Below are positions 9,140 through 19,291 of a stretch of 64,000 bases of DNA, in pieces (position 1 is the first letter of the stretch; every line of letters starts with the position of its first letter). The translations under genes were made by a program, and so were the position numbers. The stretch is from assembly GCA_013289985.1 (NCBI GenBank), contig JABCYW010000010.1, positions 21,506-85,505 on the forward strand, given 5' to 3'. The stretch comes from Betaproteobacteria bacterium. GTDB taxonomy: Bacteria; Pseudomonadota; Gammaproteobacteria; Burkholderiales; Burkholderiaceae_C. The notes beneath the pieces are model-generated. The model had not been told where the DNA came from. It saw only the letters and a list, made by a program, of their open reading frames with translations, and made no database searches.

Positions 9140-10393
9140 ATGAGCCAACATGTCACCGTCCCGGCGGGCGGGCAGAAGATCACGGTCAATGCCGACTTCT
9201 CCCTGAACGTGCCCGACCAGCCCGTCATCCCGTACATCGAGGGTGACGGCACGGGCGCCGACATCACGCCCGTCATGCTCAAGGTGGTCGACGCCGCGGT
9301 GGCCAAGGCCTACGGCGGCAAGCGCCGGATCCACTGGATGGAGATCTACGCGGGCGAGAAGTCCACCCGCGTCTACGGCCCCGACGTCTGGCTGCCGGAC
9401 GAGACGCTGGATCTCGTGAAGGAATACATCGTCTCCATCAAGGGCCCGCTCACGACGCCGGTGGGCGGCGGCATCCGCTCGCTGAACGTGGCGCTGCGCC
9501 AGCAGCTCGACCTGTACGTCTGCCTGCGCCCGGTGCGCTATTTCAAGGGCGTGCCGTCCCCGGTGAAGGCGCCGGAGAAGGTCGACATGGTGATCTTCCG
9601 CGAGAACTCCGAGGACATCTACGCCGGCATCGAGTACGAGGCCGAGAGCGACAAGGCGAAGAAGCTGATCAAGTTCCTGCAGGACGAGATGGGCGTCACC
9701 AAGATCCGCTTTCCCCGGACCTCGGCCATCGGCATCAAGCCGGTGTCGATCGAGGGCACCGAGCGCCTAGTGCGCAAGGCGCTGCAGTACGCCATCGACA
9801 ACGACAAGCCCTCCGTCACGCTGGTGCACAAGGGCAACATCATGAAATACACCGAGGGTGGCTTCCGCGACTGGGGCTACGCGCTGGCCCAGAGGGAGTT
9901 CGGTGCCCAGCTGATCGACGGCGGCCCGTGGGTGAAGTTCAGGAACCCCAAGACGGGCCGCGACATCACCGTCAAGGATTCGATCGCCGACGCCTTCCTG
10001 CAGCAGATCATCCTGCGCCCGGCCGAATACTCGGTCATCGCCACGCTGAACCTGAACGGCGACTACATCTCCGACGCGCTGGCGGCCCAGGTGGGCGGCA
10101 TCGGCATCGCCCCGGGCGGCAACATGTCCGACACCGTGGCCATGTTCGAGGCCACCCACGGCACGGCCCCGAAGTACGCCGGCAAGGACTACGTGAACCC
10201 GGGCTCCGAGATCCTGTCGGCCGAGATGATGCTGCGCCACATGGGCTGGACGGAGGCGGCCGACCTGATCATCTCGGCTATGGAGCGCTCGGTGCTCAGC
10301 AAGAAGGTCACCTACGACTTCGCGCGGCTGATGGACGGCGCGACGCAGGTGTCGTGCTCGGGCTTCGGACAGGTGATGATCGATCACATGTAA
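9140..10393 (+). CDS. icd: NADP-dependent isocitrate dehydrogenase
   Basis: A 417-residue enzyme (E. coli Icd 416). The start is the ATG giving [16 protein letters not shown]; longer in-frame starts upstream run through the promoter region. The phosphate-bearing substrate serine is in [13 protein letters not shown] (about S114). The [11 protein letters not shown]-terminus, [28 protein letters not shown] and the nucleotide-binding [12 protein letters not shown] segment are all present, the latter typical of NADP use. It converts isocitrate to 2-oxoglutarate in the TCA cycle. It is monocistronic: its own promoter upstream and an intrinsic terminator 45 bases after the stop. No aceK kinase gene is nearby. 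Confidence 0.97.
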   Translation: MSQHVTVPAGGQKITVNADFSLNVPDQPVIPYIEGDGTGADITPVMLKVVDAAVAKAYGGKRRIHWMEIYAGEKSTRVYGPDVWLPDETLDLVKEYIVSIKGPLTTPVGGGIRSLNVALRQQLDLYVCLRPVRYFKGVPSPVKAPEKVDMVIFRENSEDIYAGIEYEAESDKAKKLIKFLQDEMGVTKIRFPRTSAIGIKPVSIEGTERLVRKALQYAIDNDKPSVTLVHKGNIMKYTEGGFRDWGYALAQREFGAQLIDGGPWVKFRNPKTGRDITVKDSIADAFLQQIILRPAEYSVIATLNLNGDYISDALAAQVGGIGIAPGGNMSDTVAMFEATHGTAPKYAGKDYVNPGSEILSAEMMLRHMGWTEAADLIISAMERSVLSKKVTYDFARLMDGATQVSCSGFGQVMIDHM

Positions 10394-10437
10394 GCGCCCG
10401 GCGACCCGATGGAGGTCGAATCCACTTCAAGAACAAG

Positions 10438-10471
10438 CCCCAGATCGTTGATTCGACTGGGGTTTTATTTT
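10438..10471 (+). terminator. Intrinsic terminator after icd
   Basis: Stem CCCCAG / CTGGGG extended internally by TCG/CGA with one bulged A, then TTTTATTTT. It lies 45 bases after the icd stop and 24 bases before the next start. Confidence 0.85.
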
Positions 10472-10494
10472 CCACTCTCGTAATTTCTCATACC

Positions 10495-11307
10495 GTGAAC
10501 ATCGTCGTCCAGGAAGATCTCAAGAGCTACATCGACCCGCTGACCCCCGACGAGCACGACGCGCTGGAGCGAAGCCTGCTGGCCGAGGGTTGCCGCGACG
10601 CGCTGGTGCTGTGGGGCGACGTGCTGGTGGACGGCCACAACCGCTACGGCATCTGCCAGAAGCACGGCCTGCCTTTCAGCACGGTGCAGAACCCGCGCTT
10701 CGCGTCGATCGAGGACGTGCACCTGTGGATGATCGACCAGCACCTGGGCCGCCGCAGCGTGTCCGACTTCCAGCGCGGCGTGCTCGCGCTGCGCAAGAAG
10801 GAGATCGTCGCGGAGCGCGAGGCCGCCGCCCGCGCCGCGAAGAAGGATGCGCACATGCGCGCCGAGGTGCTGGGCGAGGCCGCGCCGGTGTCGCCCTTCG
10901 GCGGCGAGCCGGCCATGGCGGCCGAGGCACCGTTGAAGTCGCGCGAGGCCATCGCCCGGGCGGCCAAGCTGACGCCCAGCCAGGTCACGATGGTCGAGAA
11001 GATACAGAAGCAGGCCGCGCCCGAGCTGGTGGCGGCCGTGCGCGCCGGCACGATCTCGCTGAACGCGGCGGCCGCCGTGGCCGGACTCCCGATGGAAGAA
11101 CAGGTGGCCGCGGCCGCGGCCGGCAAGGACGAACTGAAGCAGGCGGCCAAGCGGGCCCGCGAGTCCACGAAGAAGCCGCGCGTCGAGGCCAGCCAGACGC
11201 CCACGACCGAGGTGCAGGCGCTGCAGGATCGCATCGCGGAGCTCACCGCCGAGAACGAGTACCTGCGCGGCCAGGTCGCGGAACTGCAGGCGCGCCTGGG
11301 CGCGTGA
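10495..11307 (+). CDS. ParB/sulfiredoxin-fold protein ('plasmid replication/partition related' family)
   Basis: A 270-residue protein with a GTG start at 10495 (MNIVVQEDLKSYIDPL); no upstream Shine-Dalgarno stands out. The N-terminal ~100 residues contain the ParB N-terminal-like motif LWGDVLVDGHNRYGIC. The middle has helix-rich, Ala-rich segments, and the last ~40 residues (ALQDRIAELTAENEYLRGQVAELQ) predict a coiled coil. Proteins of this length and N-terminus are annotated in Burkholderiales genomes as plasmid replication/partition related, though they sit on the chromosome. No ParA partner, parS-like repeats or origin are visible here, so a partition role is not supported locally. Function is unknown; a DNA-binding or nucleoid role is possible. 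Confidence 0.75.
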   Translation: MNIVVQEDLKSYIDPLTPDEHDALERSLLAEGCRDALVLWGDVLVDGHNRYGICQKHGLPFSTVQNPRFASIEDVHLWMIDQHLGRRSVSDFQRGVLALRKKEIVAEREAAARAAKKDAHMRAEVLGEAAPVSPFGGEPAMAAEAPLKSREAIARAAKLTPSQVTMVEKIQKQAAPELVAAVRAGTISLNAAAAVAGLPMEEQVAAAAAGKDELKQAAKRARESTKKPRVEASQTPTTEVQALQDRIAELTAENEYLRGQVAELQARLGA

Positions 11308-11615
11308 GGGCGGCACGACGGTCGTCGTGCGGTACCGGAAAAAAATCGCGTCAGGTCATTGCAACAGGGGCCCAAGGACGGCGCCCGGCGTGCTAACTTG
11401 AGGCGATGCGAATCGCCTTGCGTGTCCCTTCCCGCCGGCGCCGCCGGACGGTCGGGCCGGCGCGGGGACTTGTCCAGTACGCTCGTCTTGAAATGAGGCG
11501 CGTCGTCCCGAAATGCATCGCCTGGGCAGGGCTTATCCGGCAATGCTCTTCACCCTGTCAGGGCGACGATGTGTCCCATCGTGCCCGGACGTGCGCGAGT
11601 CTATAGAATCAATTC
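11308..11615. other. 308-base gap upstream of clpS with a hairpin and an imperfect dyad
   Basis: No convincing gene. A 7-bp hairpin (GCACGAC / GTCGTGC, 11313-11330) lies just after the ParB-like gene but lacks a T-run. At 11561-11586 there is a 10-bp dyad with one bulge (GGGC-G-ACGATG / CATCGTGCCC, loop TGTCC). It is followed at 11602-11609 by TATAGAAT, a good -10 element placed directly before the clpS ATG. Confidence 0.5.
11602..11609 (+). promoter_or_regulatory. -10 element immediately upstream of clpS
   Basis: TATAGAAT contains TAGAAT (five of six matches to TATAAT) ending six bases before the clpS ATG; no -35 of quality is seen at the right spacing. No Shine-Dalgarno lies between it and the start codon, so the transcript may be leaderless or nearly so. 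Confidence 0.45.
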
Positions 11616-11975
11616 ATGCCCGAGGAAACTCCTCCACCACCGCCCACCGCGCCGCCCAAGCCGAGTCTGCCCGACTCGGGCCAGGGCGCGGTCGTGGCCG
11701 AACGCAAGGCTGCACGAACCAAGCCGCCCCGCATGTACCAGGTGGTGCTGCTCAATGACGACTTCACACCCATGGAATTCGTCGTCATGGTGCTGCAGGA
11801 ATATTTCAAGTTGGACCTCGAAACCTCCACGCAGATCATGTTGAAGATCCACCATGAAGGGCGTGGCGTGTGCGGCTTGTTCACCAAGGACATCGCCGCC
11901 ACGAAGGTCGAGTTGGTGCTGGCCGCCGCACGTCGCTACGGACACCCGCTTCAATGCATTATGGAGGCCGCATGA
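11616..11975 (+). CDS. clpS: ATP-dependent Clp protease adaptor ClpS
   Basis: A 119-residue ClpS with a Pro-rich disordered N-terminus. The core starts at [25 protein letters not shown], whose [10 protein letters not shown] is the N-degron-binding signature. [19 protein letters not shown] and the C-terminal [16 protein letters not shown] follow. ClpS delivers N-end-rule substrates (N-terminal Leu, Phe, Trp, Tyr) to ClpAP. The stop overlaps the clpA ATG (ATGA), the standard clpS-clpA pair. The start has no Shine-Dalgarno and follows a -10-like element directly. Confidence 0.96.
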   Translation: MPEETPPPPPTAPPKPSLPDSGQGAVVAERKAARTKPPRMYQVVLLNDDFTPMEFVVMVLQEYFKLDLETSTQIMLKIHHEGRGVCGLFTKDIAATKVELVLAAARRYGHPLQCIMEAA

Positions 11976-14281
11976 TTGCGCAAGAACTGGAAGTCAGCCT
12001 GCACATGGCGTTTGTCGAGGCGCGTCAGCAGCGGCATGAATTCATCACCGTCGAGCACCTGCTGCTCGCGCTGCTGGACAACCCGTCTGCCGCCGAAGTG
12101 CTGCGCGCCTGCGCGGCCAACATCGAGGACCTGAGGAAGAGCCTGTCCACCTTCATCCGCGAGAACACCCCCACGGTGGGTGGCTCGGAAGAGGTCGACA
12201 CGCAGCCCACGCTGGGCTTCCAGCGCGTGATCCAGCGCGCGATCATGCACGTGCAGTCCACCGGCGGCGGCAAGAAGGAAGTCACCGGGGCCAACGTGCT
12301 CGTGGCCATCTTCGGCGAGAAGGATTCGCATGCCGTGTACTACCTGCACCAGCAGGGCGTCACCCGCCTGGACGTCGTCAACTACATCGCCCACGGCATC
12401 AAGAAGTCGGATCCGCCGGAGCCGCCGAAGGCCAGCGGCGAATCGGCCGGCGAGCAGGCCGAGAAGGACGAGGGCGGCGAGGGCAAGGGCTCCCCGCTCG
12501 ACCAGTTCACCCAGAACCTGAACCAGCTGGCCCGCGACGGCAAGATCGATCCGCTGATCGGCCGCGAGCACGAGGTGGAGCGCGTCATCCAGATCCTGTG
12601 CCGCCGGCGCAAGAACAACCCGCTGCTGGTGGGCGAGGCGGGCGTCGGCAAGACGGCCATCGCCGAGGGCCTGGCCTGGCGCATCACGCAGAACGACGTG
12701 CCCGACGTGCTGGCCGACGCGGTCGTCTACTCGCTCGACATGGGCGCGCTGCTGGCCGGCACCAAGTACCGCGGCGACTTCGAGCAGCGCCTCAAGGGCG
12801 TGCTCAAGCAGCTCAAGGAGCAGCCGCGCGCCGTGCTGTTCATCGACGAGATCCACACGCTGATCGGTGCCGGCGCCGCGTCGGGCGGCACGCTGGACGC
12901 GAGCAACCTGCTCAAGCCGGCGCTGTCCAACGGCTCGATGAAGTGCATCGGCGCCACCACGTTCACCGAGTATCGCGGCATCTTCGAGAAGGACGCGGCG
13001 CTGTCGCGGCGCTTCCAGAAGGTGGACGTCAACGAGCCCACCGTGGAGCAGACCGTCGAGATCCTCAAGGGCCTCAAGTCGCGCTTCGAGGAGCACCACA
13101 GCGTCAAGTACGCCATCGGCGCGCTCCAGGCCGCGGCCGAGCTGTCGGCCAAGTACATCAACGACCGCCACCTGCCCGACAAGGCGATCGACGTCATCGA
13201 CGAGGCCGGTGCCGCGCAGCGCATCCTGCCCAAGAGCCGCCAGAAGAAGACCATCACCCGCAACGAGGTGGAGGAGATCGTGGCCAAGATCGCGCGCATC
13301 CCGCCGGCGTCGGTCACCAGCGACGACCGCGACAAGCTGCGCACGATCGACCGCGACCTGAAGAGCGTCGTGTTCGGCCAGGATCCGGCCATCGACGCGC
13401 TGGCCGCCGCCATCAAGATGGCGCGCTCCGGCCTGGGCAAGCCCGACAAGCCGATCGGCTCGTTCCTGTTCTCCGGGCCCACGGGCGTCGGCAAGACGGA
13501 AGTGGCCAAGCAGCTGGCGTTCATCCTGGGCATCGACCTGATCCGCTTCGACATGTCGGAGTACATGGAGCGCCACGCCGTGAGCCGCCTCATCGGCGCG
13601 CCTCCGGGCTACGTGGGCTTCGACCAGGGCGGCCTGCTCACCGAGCAGATCACCAAGAAGCCGCACTGCGTGCTGCTGCTCGACGAGATCGAGAAGGCGC
13701 ACCCGGACGTCTTCAACGTGCTGCTGCAGGTGATGGACCACGGCACGCTGACCGACAACAACGGCCGCAAGTCCGACTTCCGCAACGTGATCATCATCAT
13801 GACCACCAACGCGGGCGCCGAGACCATGAGCAAGGCGTCGATCGGCTTCACCAACTCGCGCCAGCAGGGCGACGAGATGGGCGACATCAAGCGCATGTTC
13901 ACGCCGGAGTTCCGCAACCGGCTGGATGCGATCGTCAACTTCAAGTCCATCGACGAGGAGATCATCCTGCGCGTGGTCGACAAGTTCCTGCTGCAGCTCG
14001 AGGCCCAGCTGGCCGAGAAGAAGGTCGAGGTCACGTTCTCCGACGCCCTGCGCAAGCACCTGGGAAAGAAGGGCTTCGATCCGCTGATGGGCGCGCGTCC
14101 GATGCAGCGCCTGATCCAGGACACGATCCGCCGCGCGCTGGCCGACGAACTGCTCTTCGGCCGCCTGGTCGACGGCGGCCGCCTCAGCGTGGACGTGGAC
14201 GACAAGGGCGAGACCGTGCTCGACATCCAGCCCTCGGGCAAGAGCGGCGACAAGCCCAAGGCCGAAGCCGCGGCGATCTGA
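11972..14281 (+). CDS. clpA: ATP-dependent Clp protease ATP-binding subunit ClpA
   Basis: A 769-residue Hsp100 unfoldase. The start overlaps the clpS stop by four bases and gives [31 protein letters not shown], the Clp N-domain. AAA module 1 has Walker A GEAGVGKT and Walker [14 protein letters not shown] module 2 has Walker A GPTGVGKT and Walker [21 protein letters not shown]. The C-terminal sensor-2 region reads [17 protein letters not shown]. It lacks the coiled-coil M-domain of ClpB. It assembles as a hexamer on ClpP; clpP is not in the window. A strong terminator follows within 22 bases. Confidence 0.97.
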   Translation: MIAQELEVSLHMAFVEARQQRHEFITVEHLLLALLDNPSAAEVLRACAANIEDLRKSLSTFIRENTPTVGGSEEVDTQPTLGFQRVIQRAIMHVQSTGGGKKEVTGANVLVAIFGEKDSHAVYYLHQQGVTRLDVVNYIAHGIKKSDPPEPPKASGESAGEQAEKDEGGEGKGSPLDQFTQNLNQLARDGKIDPLIGREHEVERVIQILCRRRKNNPLLVGEAGVGKTAIAEGLAWRITQNDVPDVLADAVVYSLDMGALLAGTKYRGDFEQRLKGVLKQLKEQPRAVLFIDEIHTLIGAGAASGGTLDASNLLKPALSNGSMKCIGATTFTEYRGIFEKDAALSRRFQKVDVNEPTVEQTVEILKGLKSRFEEHHSVKYAIGALQAAAELSAKYINDRHLPDKAIDVIDEAGAAQRILPKSRQKKTITRNEVEEIVAKIARIPPASVTSDDRDKLRTIDRDLKSVVFGQDPAIDALAAAIKMARSGLGKPDKPIGSFLFSGPTGVGKTEVAKQLAFILGIDLIRFDMSEYMERHAVSRLIGAPPGYVGFDQGGLLTEQITKKPHCVLLLDEIEKAHPDVFNVLLQVMDHGTLTDNNGRKSDFRNVIIIMTTNAGAETMSKASIGFTNSRQQGDEMGDIKRMFTPEFRNRLDAIVNFKSIDEEIILRVVDKFLLQLEAQLAEKKVEVTFSDALRKHLGKKGFDPLMGARPMQRLIQDTIRRALADELLFGRLVDGGRLSVDVDDKGETVLDIQPSGKSGDKPKAEAAAI

Positions 14282-14302
14282 CGCCGAACTGCTCGAACGA
14301 AG

Positions 14303-14333
14303 GCCCGTCGCGACGCGAGTTGCGGCGGGCTTT
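14303..14333. terminator. Intrinsic terminator after clpA
   Basis: Nine-bp stem GCCCGTCGC / GCGGCGGGC (one G-T pair), ten-base loop, then TTT. It separates the convergent clpA and mtfA genes. Confidence 0.8.
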
Positions 14334-14341
14334 CCAGTTTC

Positions 14342-15136
14342 TCAGGCCGCCGCCGGATCCTGCCGGAAGTAGCCCGCCAGGAGCTCGTACATCGCCGGCG
14401 ACTCGCGCCTGAACGGCACCGGCGCCACGAAGAAGGCCTCCACGGCCACCGCGAAGAACTCCTCGACGGCCTCGGCGCCGTAGGGGTCGACCACCGTGTC
14501 GACGCCGCTGTCGACGAGCGCGCAGAAGTCCTCGTACGCGCCGTCGATGACCTCGATCCAGCGCTCGCGCGCGGCGGCGTCGGGCAGCGGCGGCACGCCG
14601 TCGGCCAGGCCTTCGGCGGCCATGTCGATGACGTGCGCGAACTCGTGGATGACGACGTTGTAGGCCCAGTCGGCGGCCTCGGCCGCATCCCGCACGTCCG
14701 ACCAGGCGAGCATCAGCGGGCCGCCGCTCATCGCCTCGCCGGTGAGGTTCTCCTCGTACTCGTGGACGATGCCGTCCTCGTCCATCACGCTGCGCTGCGC
14801 CACCACCTCGTCGGGGTGGACGACGATGCCGACGAAGCCGTCGTAGAAGTGCAGGCCCAGGCGCAGCACCGGCAGGCAGGCCTGCGCGGCGATCAGCAGC
14901 GCCATGTCGTCGGTGACCTCCAGGCCGCCGACGCCGTGGAACTCCTTGCGATCGAGGAACAGGCTGCACAGGCGGCGCAGCTCGGCGCGCTCGTCGTCGT
15001 CCAGCCGCGCGAGGAAGGGCAGGCGCAGCAGCGTGAGCTCCCACAGCGCGTCGGGAATCGCGCGGCGCTCCAGCGCGCGCTGCTCGCGCCACGCGCCCAT
15101 GCGCGCGAGGGGCGCGCGCCACCAGGCCCGCGTCAC
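14342..15136 (-). CDS. mtfA: Zinc-dependent peptidase of the MtfA (M90) family
   Basis: A 264-residue MtfA-like protein (E. coli MtfA 265). The GTG start at 15136 overlaps the lpxH stop in a GTGA junction. The metallopeptidase motif HExxH appears as VVIHEFAHVIDM, with a downstream glutamate-rich helix AVEEFFAVAVEAFF that carries the third zinc ligand in this family. E. coli MtfA is a cytosolic aminopeptidase that binds and inactivates the Mlc repressor, affecting glucose PTS genes; whether that role holds here is unknown. It is the last gene of the ppiA-ppiB-lpxH-mtfA operon. Confidence 0.88.
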   Translation of the reverse strand: MTRAWWRAPLARMGAWREQRALERRAIPDALWELTLLRLPFLARLDDDERAELRRLCSLFLDRKEFHGVGGLEVTDDMALLIAAQACLPVLRLGLHFYDGFVGIVVHPDEVVAQRSVMDEDGIVHEYEENLTGEAMSGGPLMLAWSDVRDAAEAADWAYNVVIHEFAHVIDMAAEGLADGVPPLPDAAARERWIEVIDGAYEDFCALVDSGVDTVVDPYGAEAVEEFFAVAVEAFFVAPVPFRRESPAMYELLAGYFRQDPAAA

Positions 15137-15915
15137 GCGCCGGCCTGCGCGGGCGCGAGGCGCTCGAAGCCGGCGGCCGTCCAGCGCAGCACCTGCGCGC
15201 GCCGGGCCTCGGGCACCGGGGCGTCCTGGTCCCAGTCGCTGAGCACATGGCGCGTCCAGCCGTCGCGCACCTGCGTGCCGGGACGGTGGGTGTGGCCGTG
15301 GATCATCGTGTCGGTGCCCAGGCGGGCCAGCCAGGCCTTGGCCATCGTCTCGTCGACGTCGGCGTAGGTGACGGGCTCGTCGTGGCGCGCCATGCTGGCC
15401 GCGCGCATCTTCGCGGCGAGCGCGAGGCGGGCTTCCAGCGGCTGCGACAGGAACTGCTGCTGGTAGGCCGGGTCGCGCACCTGCTGGCGAAACAGCTGGT
15501 AGGGCACGTCGTCGACCACCAGCTCGTCGCCGTGCGTCAGCAGCAGCGTGCGGCCGAACGCACTGACCGACGCCGGGTCGGCGAGCAGGCGCGCGCCGGT
15601 GGCGGCGGCGAACTCCGCGCCGATCAGGAAATCGCGGTTGCCGTGCTGCAGCCACACCGGCACGCGCGCGGCGGCCTCGGTGATGACCTGCACGCAGCGG
15701 GCCTCGAAGGGCCGGGCGCGGGCGTCGTCGCCCACCCAGACCTCGAAGATGTCGCCCAGCAGGAACACCGCATCGGCCTTCGTGGAGGCCATGTAGGCTT
15801 CCCATGCGGCGGCCGTGGCCGGCATGCTGTCGCTCAGGTGGATGTCGGAGATGAAGTCGACGACGTGGATGTCGTCGCCGAGCTTCAGCTCCGAATCGAA
15901 CACCGCCGAGGTCAA
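15133..15915 (-). CDS. lpxH: UDP-2,3-diacylglucosamine diphosphatase
   Basis: About 256-260 residues of the calcineurin-like phosphoesterase family, with metal-binding motifs in order: [35 protein letters not shown] and IHGHTHRP. LpxH hydrolyses UDP-2,3-diacylglucosamine to lipid X in lipid A synthesis, on the cytosolic face of the inner membrane. The only in-frame codon overlapping the ppiB stop is a TTG at 15915 (TTGA junction). A GTG at 15903 is an alternative start, so the N-terminus is uncertain by four residues. ppiB-lpxH adjacency is common in beta- and gammaproteobacteria. Confidence 0.93.
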   Translation of the reverse strand: MTSAVFDSELKLGDDIHVVDFISDIHLSDSMPATAAAWEAYMASTKADAVFLLGDIFEVWVGDDARARPFEARCVQVITEAAARVPVWLQHGNRDFLIGAEFAAATGARLLADPASVSAFGRTLLLTHGDELVVDDVPYQLFRQQVRDPAYQQQFLSQPLEARLALAAKMRAASMARHDEPVTYADVDETMAKAWLARLGTDTMIHGHTHRPGTQVRDGWTRHVLSDWDQDAPVPEARRAQVLRWTAAGFERLAPAQAGA

Positions 15916-16415
15916 GCCTGGACTTCCTCGGCCTTGACGATCTGGATGTCGTCCACCGGCACGTCGTCGTGGAAGCCCTTGCGGCCCGTCTTGACGCCGC
16001 CCAGGTCGTCCACCACCGACTGGCCTTCGACGACCTTGCCGAACACGGCGTAGCCCCAGCCGTCCTGCGCCTCGGCATTGTTCAGGAAGCCGTTGTTGGC
16101 GGTGTTGATGAAGAACTGCGAGCTCGCCGAATGCGGCGCCGAGGTGCGCGCCATCGCCAGCGTGTACCTGTCGTTCTTCAGGCCGTTCTTGGCCTCGTTC
16201 TGGATCTGCGCGTCGGTGTCCTTCTGCTTCATGCCGGACTCGAAGCCGCCGCCCTGGATCATGAAGTTGCGGATCACGCGGTGGAAGATCGTGCCGTCGT
16301 AGAAGCCCTTGTTCACGTAGGACAGGAAGTTGGCGACGGAGATGGGGGCCTTCTCGTCATCGAGCTCGATGCGCAGGTCGCCCTTGGTGGTGGTGAGCTT
16401 CACGTACTTGGTCAT
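15912..16415 (-). CDS. ppiB: Cytosolic cyclophilin-type peptidylprolyl isomerase
   Basis: A 167-residue cyclophilin without a signal peptide. Active-site landmarks are [16 protein letters not shown] (catalytic Arg and Gln), [26 protein letters not shown] and VFGKVVEG. It catalyses cis-trans isomerisation of X-Pro bonds. A GGAG Shine-Dalgarno lies shortly upstream of the ATG. It follows its periplasmic paralogue ppiA by two bases and its stop overlaps the lpxH start. A tandem of exported and cytosolic cyclophilins is typical of Burkholderiales. Confidence 0.93.
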   Translation of the reverse strand: MTKYVKLTTTKGDLRIELDDEKAPISVANFLSYVNKGFYDGTIFHRVIRNFMIQGGGFESGMKQKDTDAQIQNEAKNGLKNDRYTLAMARTSAPHSASSQFFINTANNGFLNNAEAQDGWGYAVFGKVVEGQSVVDDLGGVKTGRKGFHDDVPVDDIQIVKAEEVQA

Positions 16416-16417
16416 GC

Positions 16418-16975
16418 TTATTTCTCCAGGGTGGCTTTCTTGATGATGACGGGGGTCCGGGGCACGTCTTGATACATGCCCTTGGTGGCGGTGGGAACCA
16501 TCTTGATCTTCTCGACGACGTCCATGCCCGAGACGACATGGCCGAACACGGCATAGCCGTCGCCCTGGTCCAGGAACGGGTTGTCCTGCACGTTGATGAA
16601 GAACTGGGCCGTGGCCGAGTCGCGCATGCTGGTGCGCGCCATCGACACCGCGCCCTTGACGTTGGCCAGGCCGTTGTGCGACTCGAGCGGGATCGGGTTG
16701 TGCACGGGCTTCTCGTCCAGGCTGGGCAACATGCCGCCGCCCTGGATCATGAAGTTGGGGATCACGCGGTGGAACACGGTGCCGTCGTAGTGGCCTTCCT
16801 TGACGTACTGCTCGAAGTTGGCGACCGACTTCGGCGCCTTCTGCGCGTCCAGCTCGATGACGATGTCTCCCATCGACGTGACGAGGTGCACCTTGTCGGC
16901 CCAGGCCGGGGCGCAGAACGCCGTCAGTCCGGCCACGGCCAGCGCGGCCCACCGGGTTTGTTGGGGGATGCTCAT
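16418..16975 (-). CDS. ppiA: Periplasmic cyclophilin-type peptidylprolyl isomerase
   Basis: A 185-residue cyclophilin with a signal peptide of about 26 residues ([20 protein letters not shown], cleavage at AWA-D). The mature enzyme retains [24 protein letters not shown] and [15 protein letters not shown]. It assists folding of proline-containing envelope proteins. It is the first gene of the minus-strand operon and is divergent from cysS, with 201 bases between the two starts that must hold both promoters; I could not pick these out with confidence. Confidence 0.93.
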   Translation of the reverse strand: MSIPQQTRWAALAVAGLTAFCAPAWADKVHLVTSMGDIVIELDAQKAPKSVANFEQYVKEGHYDGTVFHRVIPNFMIQGGGMLPSLDEKPVHNPIPLESHNGLANVKGAVSMARTSMRDSATAQFFINVQDNPFLDQGDGYAVFGHVVSGMDVVEKIKMVPTATKGMYQDVPRTPVIIKKATLEK

Positions 16976-17176
16976 TGAGAAGTCTCCTTGGCTATACTCC
17001 CTCGATTCTACCGAGGGCAGCCGAGCCCGCTTGCACCGCCAGACCCTGCGACCTGTCCAGTTCGACTGCCCGAGGCGACCAGGCCCGGCATCCGACCCCG
17101 GCTTGCCCGATTTCCTTATCCGTTCGGCTGCTCCGGCTTCCACGAGAAGTCCGACTGCCGGCCCCTGTTCCTGCCG

Positions 17177-18589
17177 ATGACGCTGCGTCTCTTCAACACT
17201 CTCACCGGCCAAGCCGAAGACTTCGTTCCCATCGTCCCGGGCCACGTGCGCATGTACGTGTGCGGCATGACGATCTACGACCTCTGCCACATGGGCCACG
17301 CCCGCATGATGATGGCGTTCGACGTCGTCTACCGCTGGCTGCAGGTGCTGGGCTACGAGGTCACCTATGTCCGCAACATCACGGACATCGAGGACAAGAT
17401 CATCAAGCGCGCGGTCGAGCGCGGCATCACCATCCGCCAGCTTACCGACGAGATGATCGCGGCCATGCGCGAGGACATCGGCGCCATCGGCATCGAGCCG
17501 CCCACGCACGAGCCGCGCGCCACCGAGTACGTGCCGCAGATGCTGTCCATGATCGCCACGCTGCAGGACAAGGGCCTGGCCTACCAGGGCGACAACGGCG
17601 ACGTGAACTATGCGGTGCGCAAGTTCGAAGGCTACGGCAAGCTGTCGGGCAAGTCGCTGGACGACCTGCGCGCGGGCGAGCGCGTGGCCGTGGCCGACGG
17701 CAAGATCGACCCGCTCGACTTCGTGCTGTGGAAGTCGGCCAAGCCGTCCGAGCCCGAGGATGCCAAGTGGGACAGCGCGTACGGCCCGGGCCGTCCGGGC
17801 TGGCACATCGAGTGCTCCGCGATGTCGTGCGCGGTCCTCGGCGAGCGATTCGACATCCACGGTGGCGGCATGGACCTGCAGTTCCCCCATCACGAGAACG
17901 AGATCGCGCAGAGCGAGGGCGCGCTGGGCCATCCGTTCGTGAACTACTGGCTGCACAACGGCTTCCTCAACGTCGACAACGAGAAGATGTCGAAGTCGCT
18001 CGGCAACTTCTTCACCATCCGCGACGTGCTGAAGAAGTTCGACGGCGAGACGCTGCGCTTCTTCATGCTGCGCACGCACTACCGCAGCCCGTTCAACTTC
18101 TCCGACGCGCATCTCGACGACGCGCGCTCGGCGTTGCGCCGCCTCTACACCGCGCTCGGCGGCGTGGCCCTCGCCGGTGACGCCGCCGCCGGCGTGGCCG
18201 AGCAGCCCGTGGACGCGAGCGCCATCGACTGGGCCGATCCGCGCGCGGCCGCGTTCCGCGACGCGATGAACGACGACTTCAACACGCCCGGCGCGCTGGC
18301 CGTGCTGTTCGAGATGGTCACCGACCTGAACCGCACGAAGTCGGTGGCCACGGCCACGCTGCTGCGCGCGCTGGGTGCCACGCTGGGGGTGCTGCAGCAG
18401 TCGCCGCAGGCCTTCCTGCAGGCCGGCGTCGCGCTGACGCCCGAGGCGATCCAGGGCTTCATCGAGGCGCGTGCGCAAGCCAAGAAGGACCGCGATTTCG
18501 CCGAGTCCGACCGCATCCGCGACCAGCTCGCGGCGCAGGGCATCACGCTCAAAGACGGCCCGCAGGGCACTACCTGGGTGAAGGCCTGA
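17177..18589 (+). CDS. cysS: Cysteinyl-tRNA synthetase
   Basis: A 470-residue class I synthetase. HIGH-type motif HMGH at residues 38-41, KMSKS at 270-274, and zinc ligands in [10 protein letters not shown] and in the WHIECSAMS / FPHHENE region. The start chosen ([12 protein letters not shown]) matches the family; earlier in-frame codons give a non-conserved extension. It charges tRNA-Cys in the cytosol. The stop is one base before the next gene's ATG, so it probably forms an operon with the DNA glycosylase and perhaps accA-tilS. Confidence 0.97.
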   Translation: MTLRLFNTLTGQAEDFVPIVPGHVRMYVCGMTIYDLCHMGHARMMMAFDVVYRWLQVLGYEVTYVRNITDIEDKIIKRAVERGITIRQLTDEMIAAMREDIGAIGIEPPTHEPRATEYVPQMLSMIATLQDKGLAYQGDNGDVNYAVRKFEGYGKLSGKSLDDLRAGERVAVADGKIDPLDFVLWKSAKPSEPEDAKWDSAYGPGRPGWHIECSAMSCAVLGERFDIHGGGMDLQFPHHENEIAQSEGALGHPFVNYWLHNGFLNVDNEKMSKSLGNFFTIRDVLKKFDGETLRFFMLRTHYRSPFNFSDAHLDDARSALRRLYTALGGVALAGDAAAGVAEQPVDASAIDWADPRAAAFRDAMNDDFNTPGALAVLFEMVTDLNRTKSVATATLLRALGATLGVLQQSPQAFLQAGVALTPEAIQGFIEARAQAKKDRDFAESDRIRDQLAAQGITLKDGPQGTTWVKA

Positions 18590-18590
18590 C

Positions 18591-19265
18591 ATGGTTGCCG
18601 CTCCGGCCGATGCCGTGCCCGAATCCGCCCGCGACGTGCCCGCGTACTGGGATGACGCCTGCCGTCACCTGGTCAAGCGCGACCGCGTGATGAAGAAGCT
18701 GATCCCCAAGTTCGGCGACGCGCGCCTGCAGAGCAACGGCGACGCGTTCACCACGCTCGCGCGCTCCATCGTGGGCCAGCAGGTGTCCACCAAGTCGGCG
18801 CAGGGCGTGTGGCGCAAGCTCGTGGCGGCCGTCGACGGCCCCGACGCCGAGTTGCTGCAGCCCGCCGTCGTGCTCCGGCTCGCGCCCGAGACGCTCAAGG
18901 GCGTGGGCCTGTCGGCGCGCAAGGTGGAATACCTGGGCGACCTGGCGCGCCATTTCTCCGACGGCGCCGTGCACGTGGGCCAGTGGCACGGCATGGACGA
19001 CGAGGCGATCATCGAGGAACTGGTGGCCATCCGCGGCATCGGCCGCTGGACGGCCGAGATGTTCCTGATCTTCCATCTGCTGCGTCCGAACGTGCTTCCG
19101 CTGGACGATCCGGGCCTGATCCGCGGAATCAGCGAAAATTACTTCAGCGGCGAGCCGGTCTCGCGCGCCGAGGCCCGTGAACTGGGCGACGGGTGGGCTC
19201 CGTACCGCTCGGTCGCCACGTGGTATCTCTGGCGCAGTCTCGACCCCATGACGGTCGAAGGCTGA
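18591..19265 (+). CDS. DNA-3-methyladenine glycosylase II (AlkA-type HhH glycosylase)
   Basis: A 224-residue protein of the HhH-GPD superfamily. It has the helix-hairpin-helix near residues 140-160 ([15 protein letters not shown]) and the catalytic aspartate in the GPD region, [12 protein letters not shown] (D172/D173). It lacks the 4Fe-4S cysteines of MutY/Nth and the N-terminal domain of full-length AlkA, matching the short AlkA2-like group. It would excise alkylated purines in base-excision repair. It lies between cysS and accA with close spacing, an arrangement seen in many Burkholderiales. Confidence 0.88.
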   Translation: MVAAPADAVPESARDVPAYWDDACRHLVKRDRVMKKLIPKFGDARLQSNGDAFTTLARSIVGQQVSTKSAQGVWRKLVAAVDGPDAELLQPAVVLRLAPETLKGVGLSARKVEYLGDLARHFSDGAVHVGQWHGMDDEAIIEELVAIRGIGRWTAEMFLIFHLLRPNVLPLDDPGLIRGISENYFSGEPVSRAEARELGDGWAPYRSVATWYLWRSLDPMTVEG

Positions 19266-19291
19266 CGAGCCGCCCAATGAGGAACACTCTG

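Noticed and set aside
10495..11307. Plasmid origin or partition locus
   Set aside because: Only a ParB-like gene is seen; no parA, iteron repeats, or replication initiator nearby, and neighbours are chromosomal housekeeping genes.
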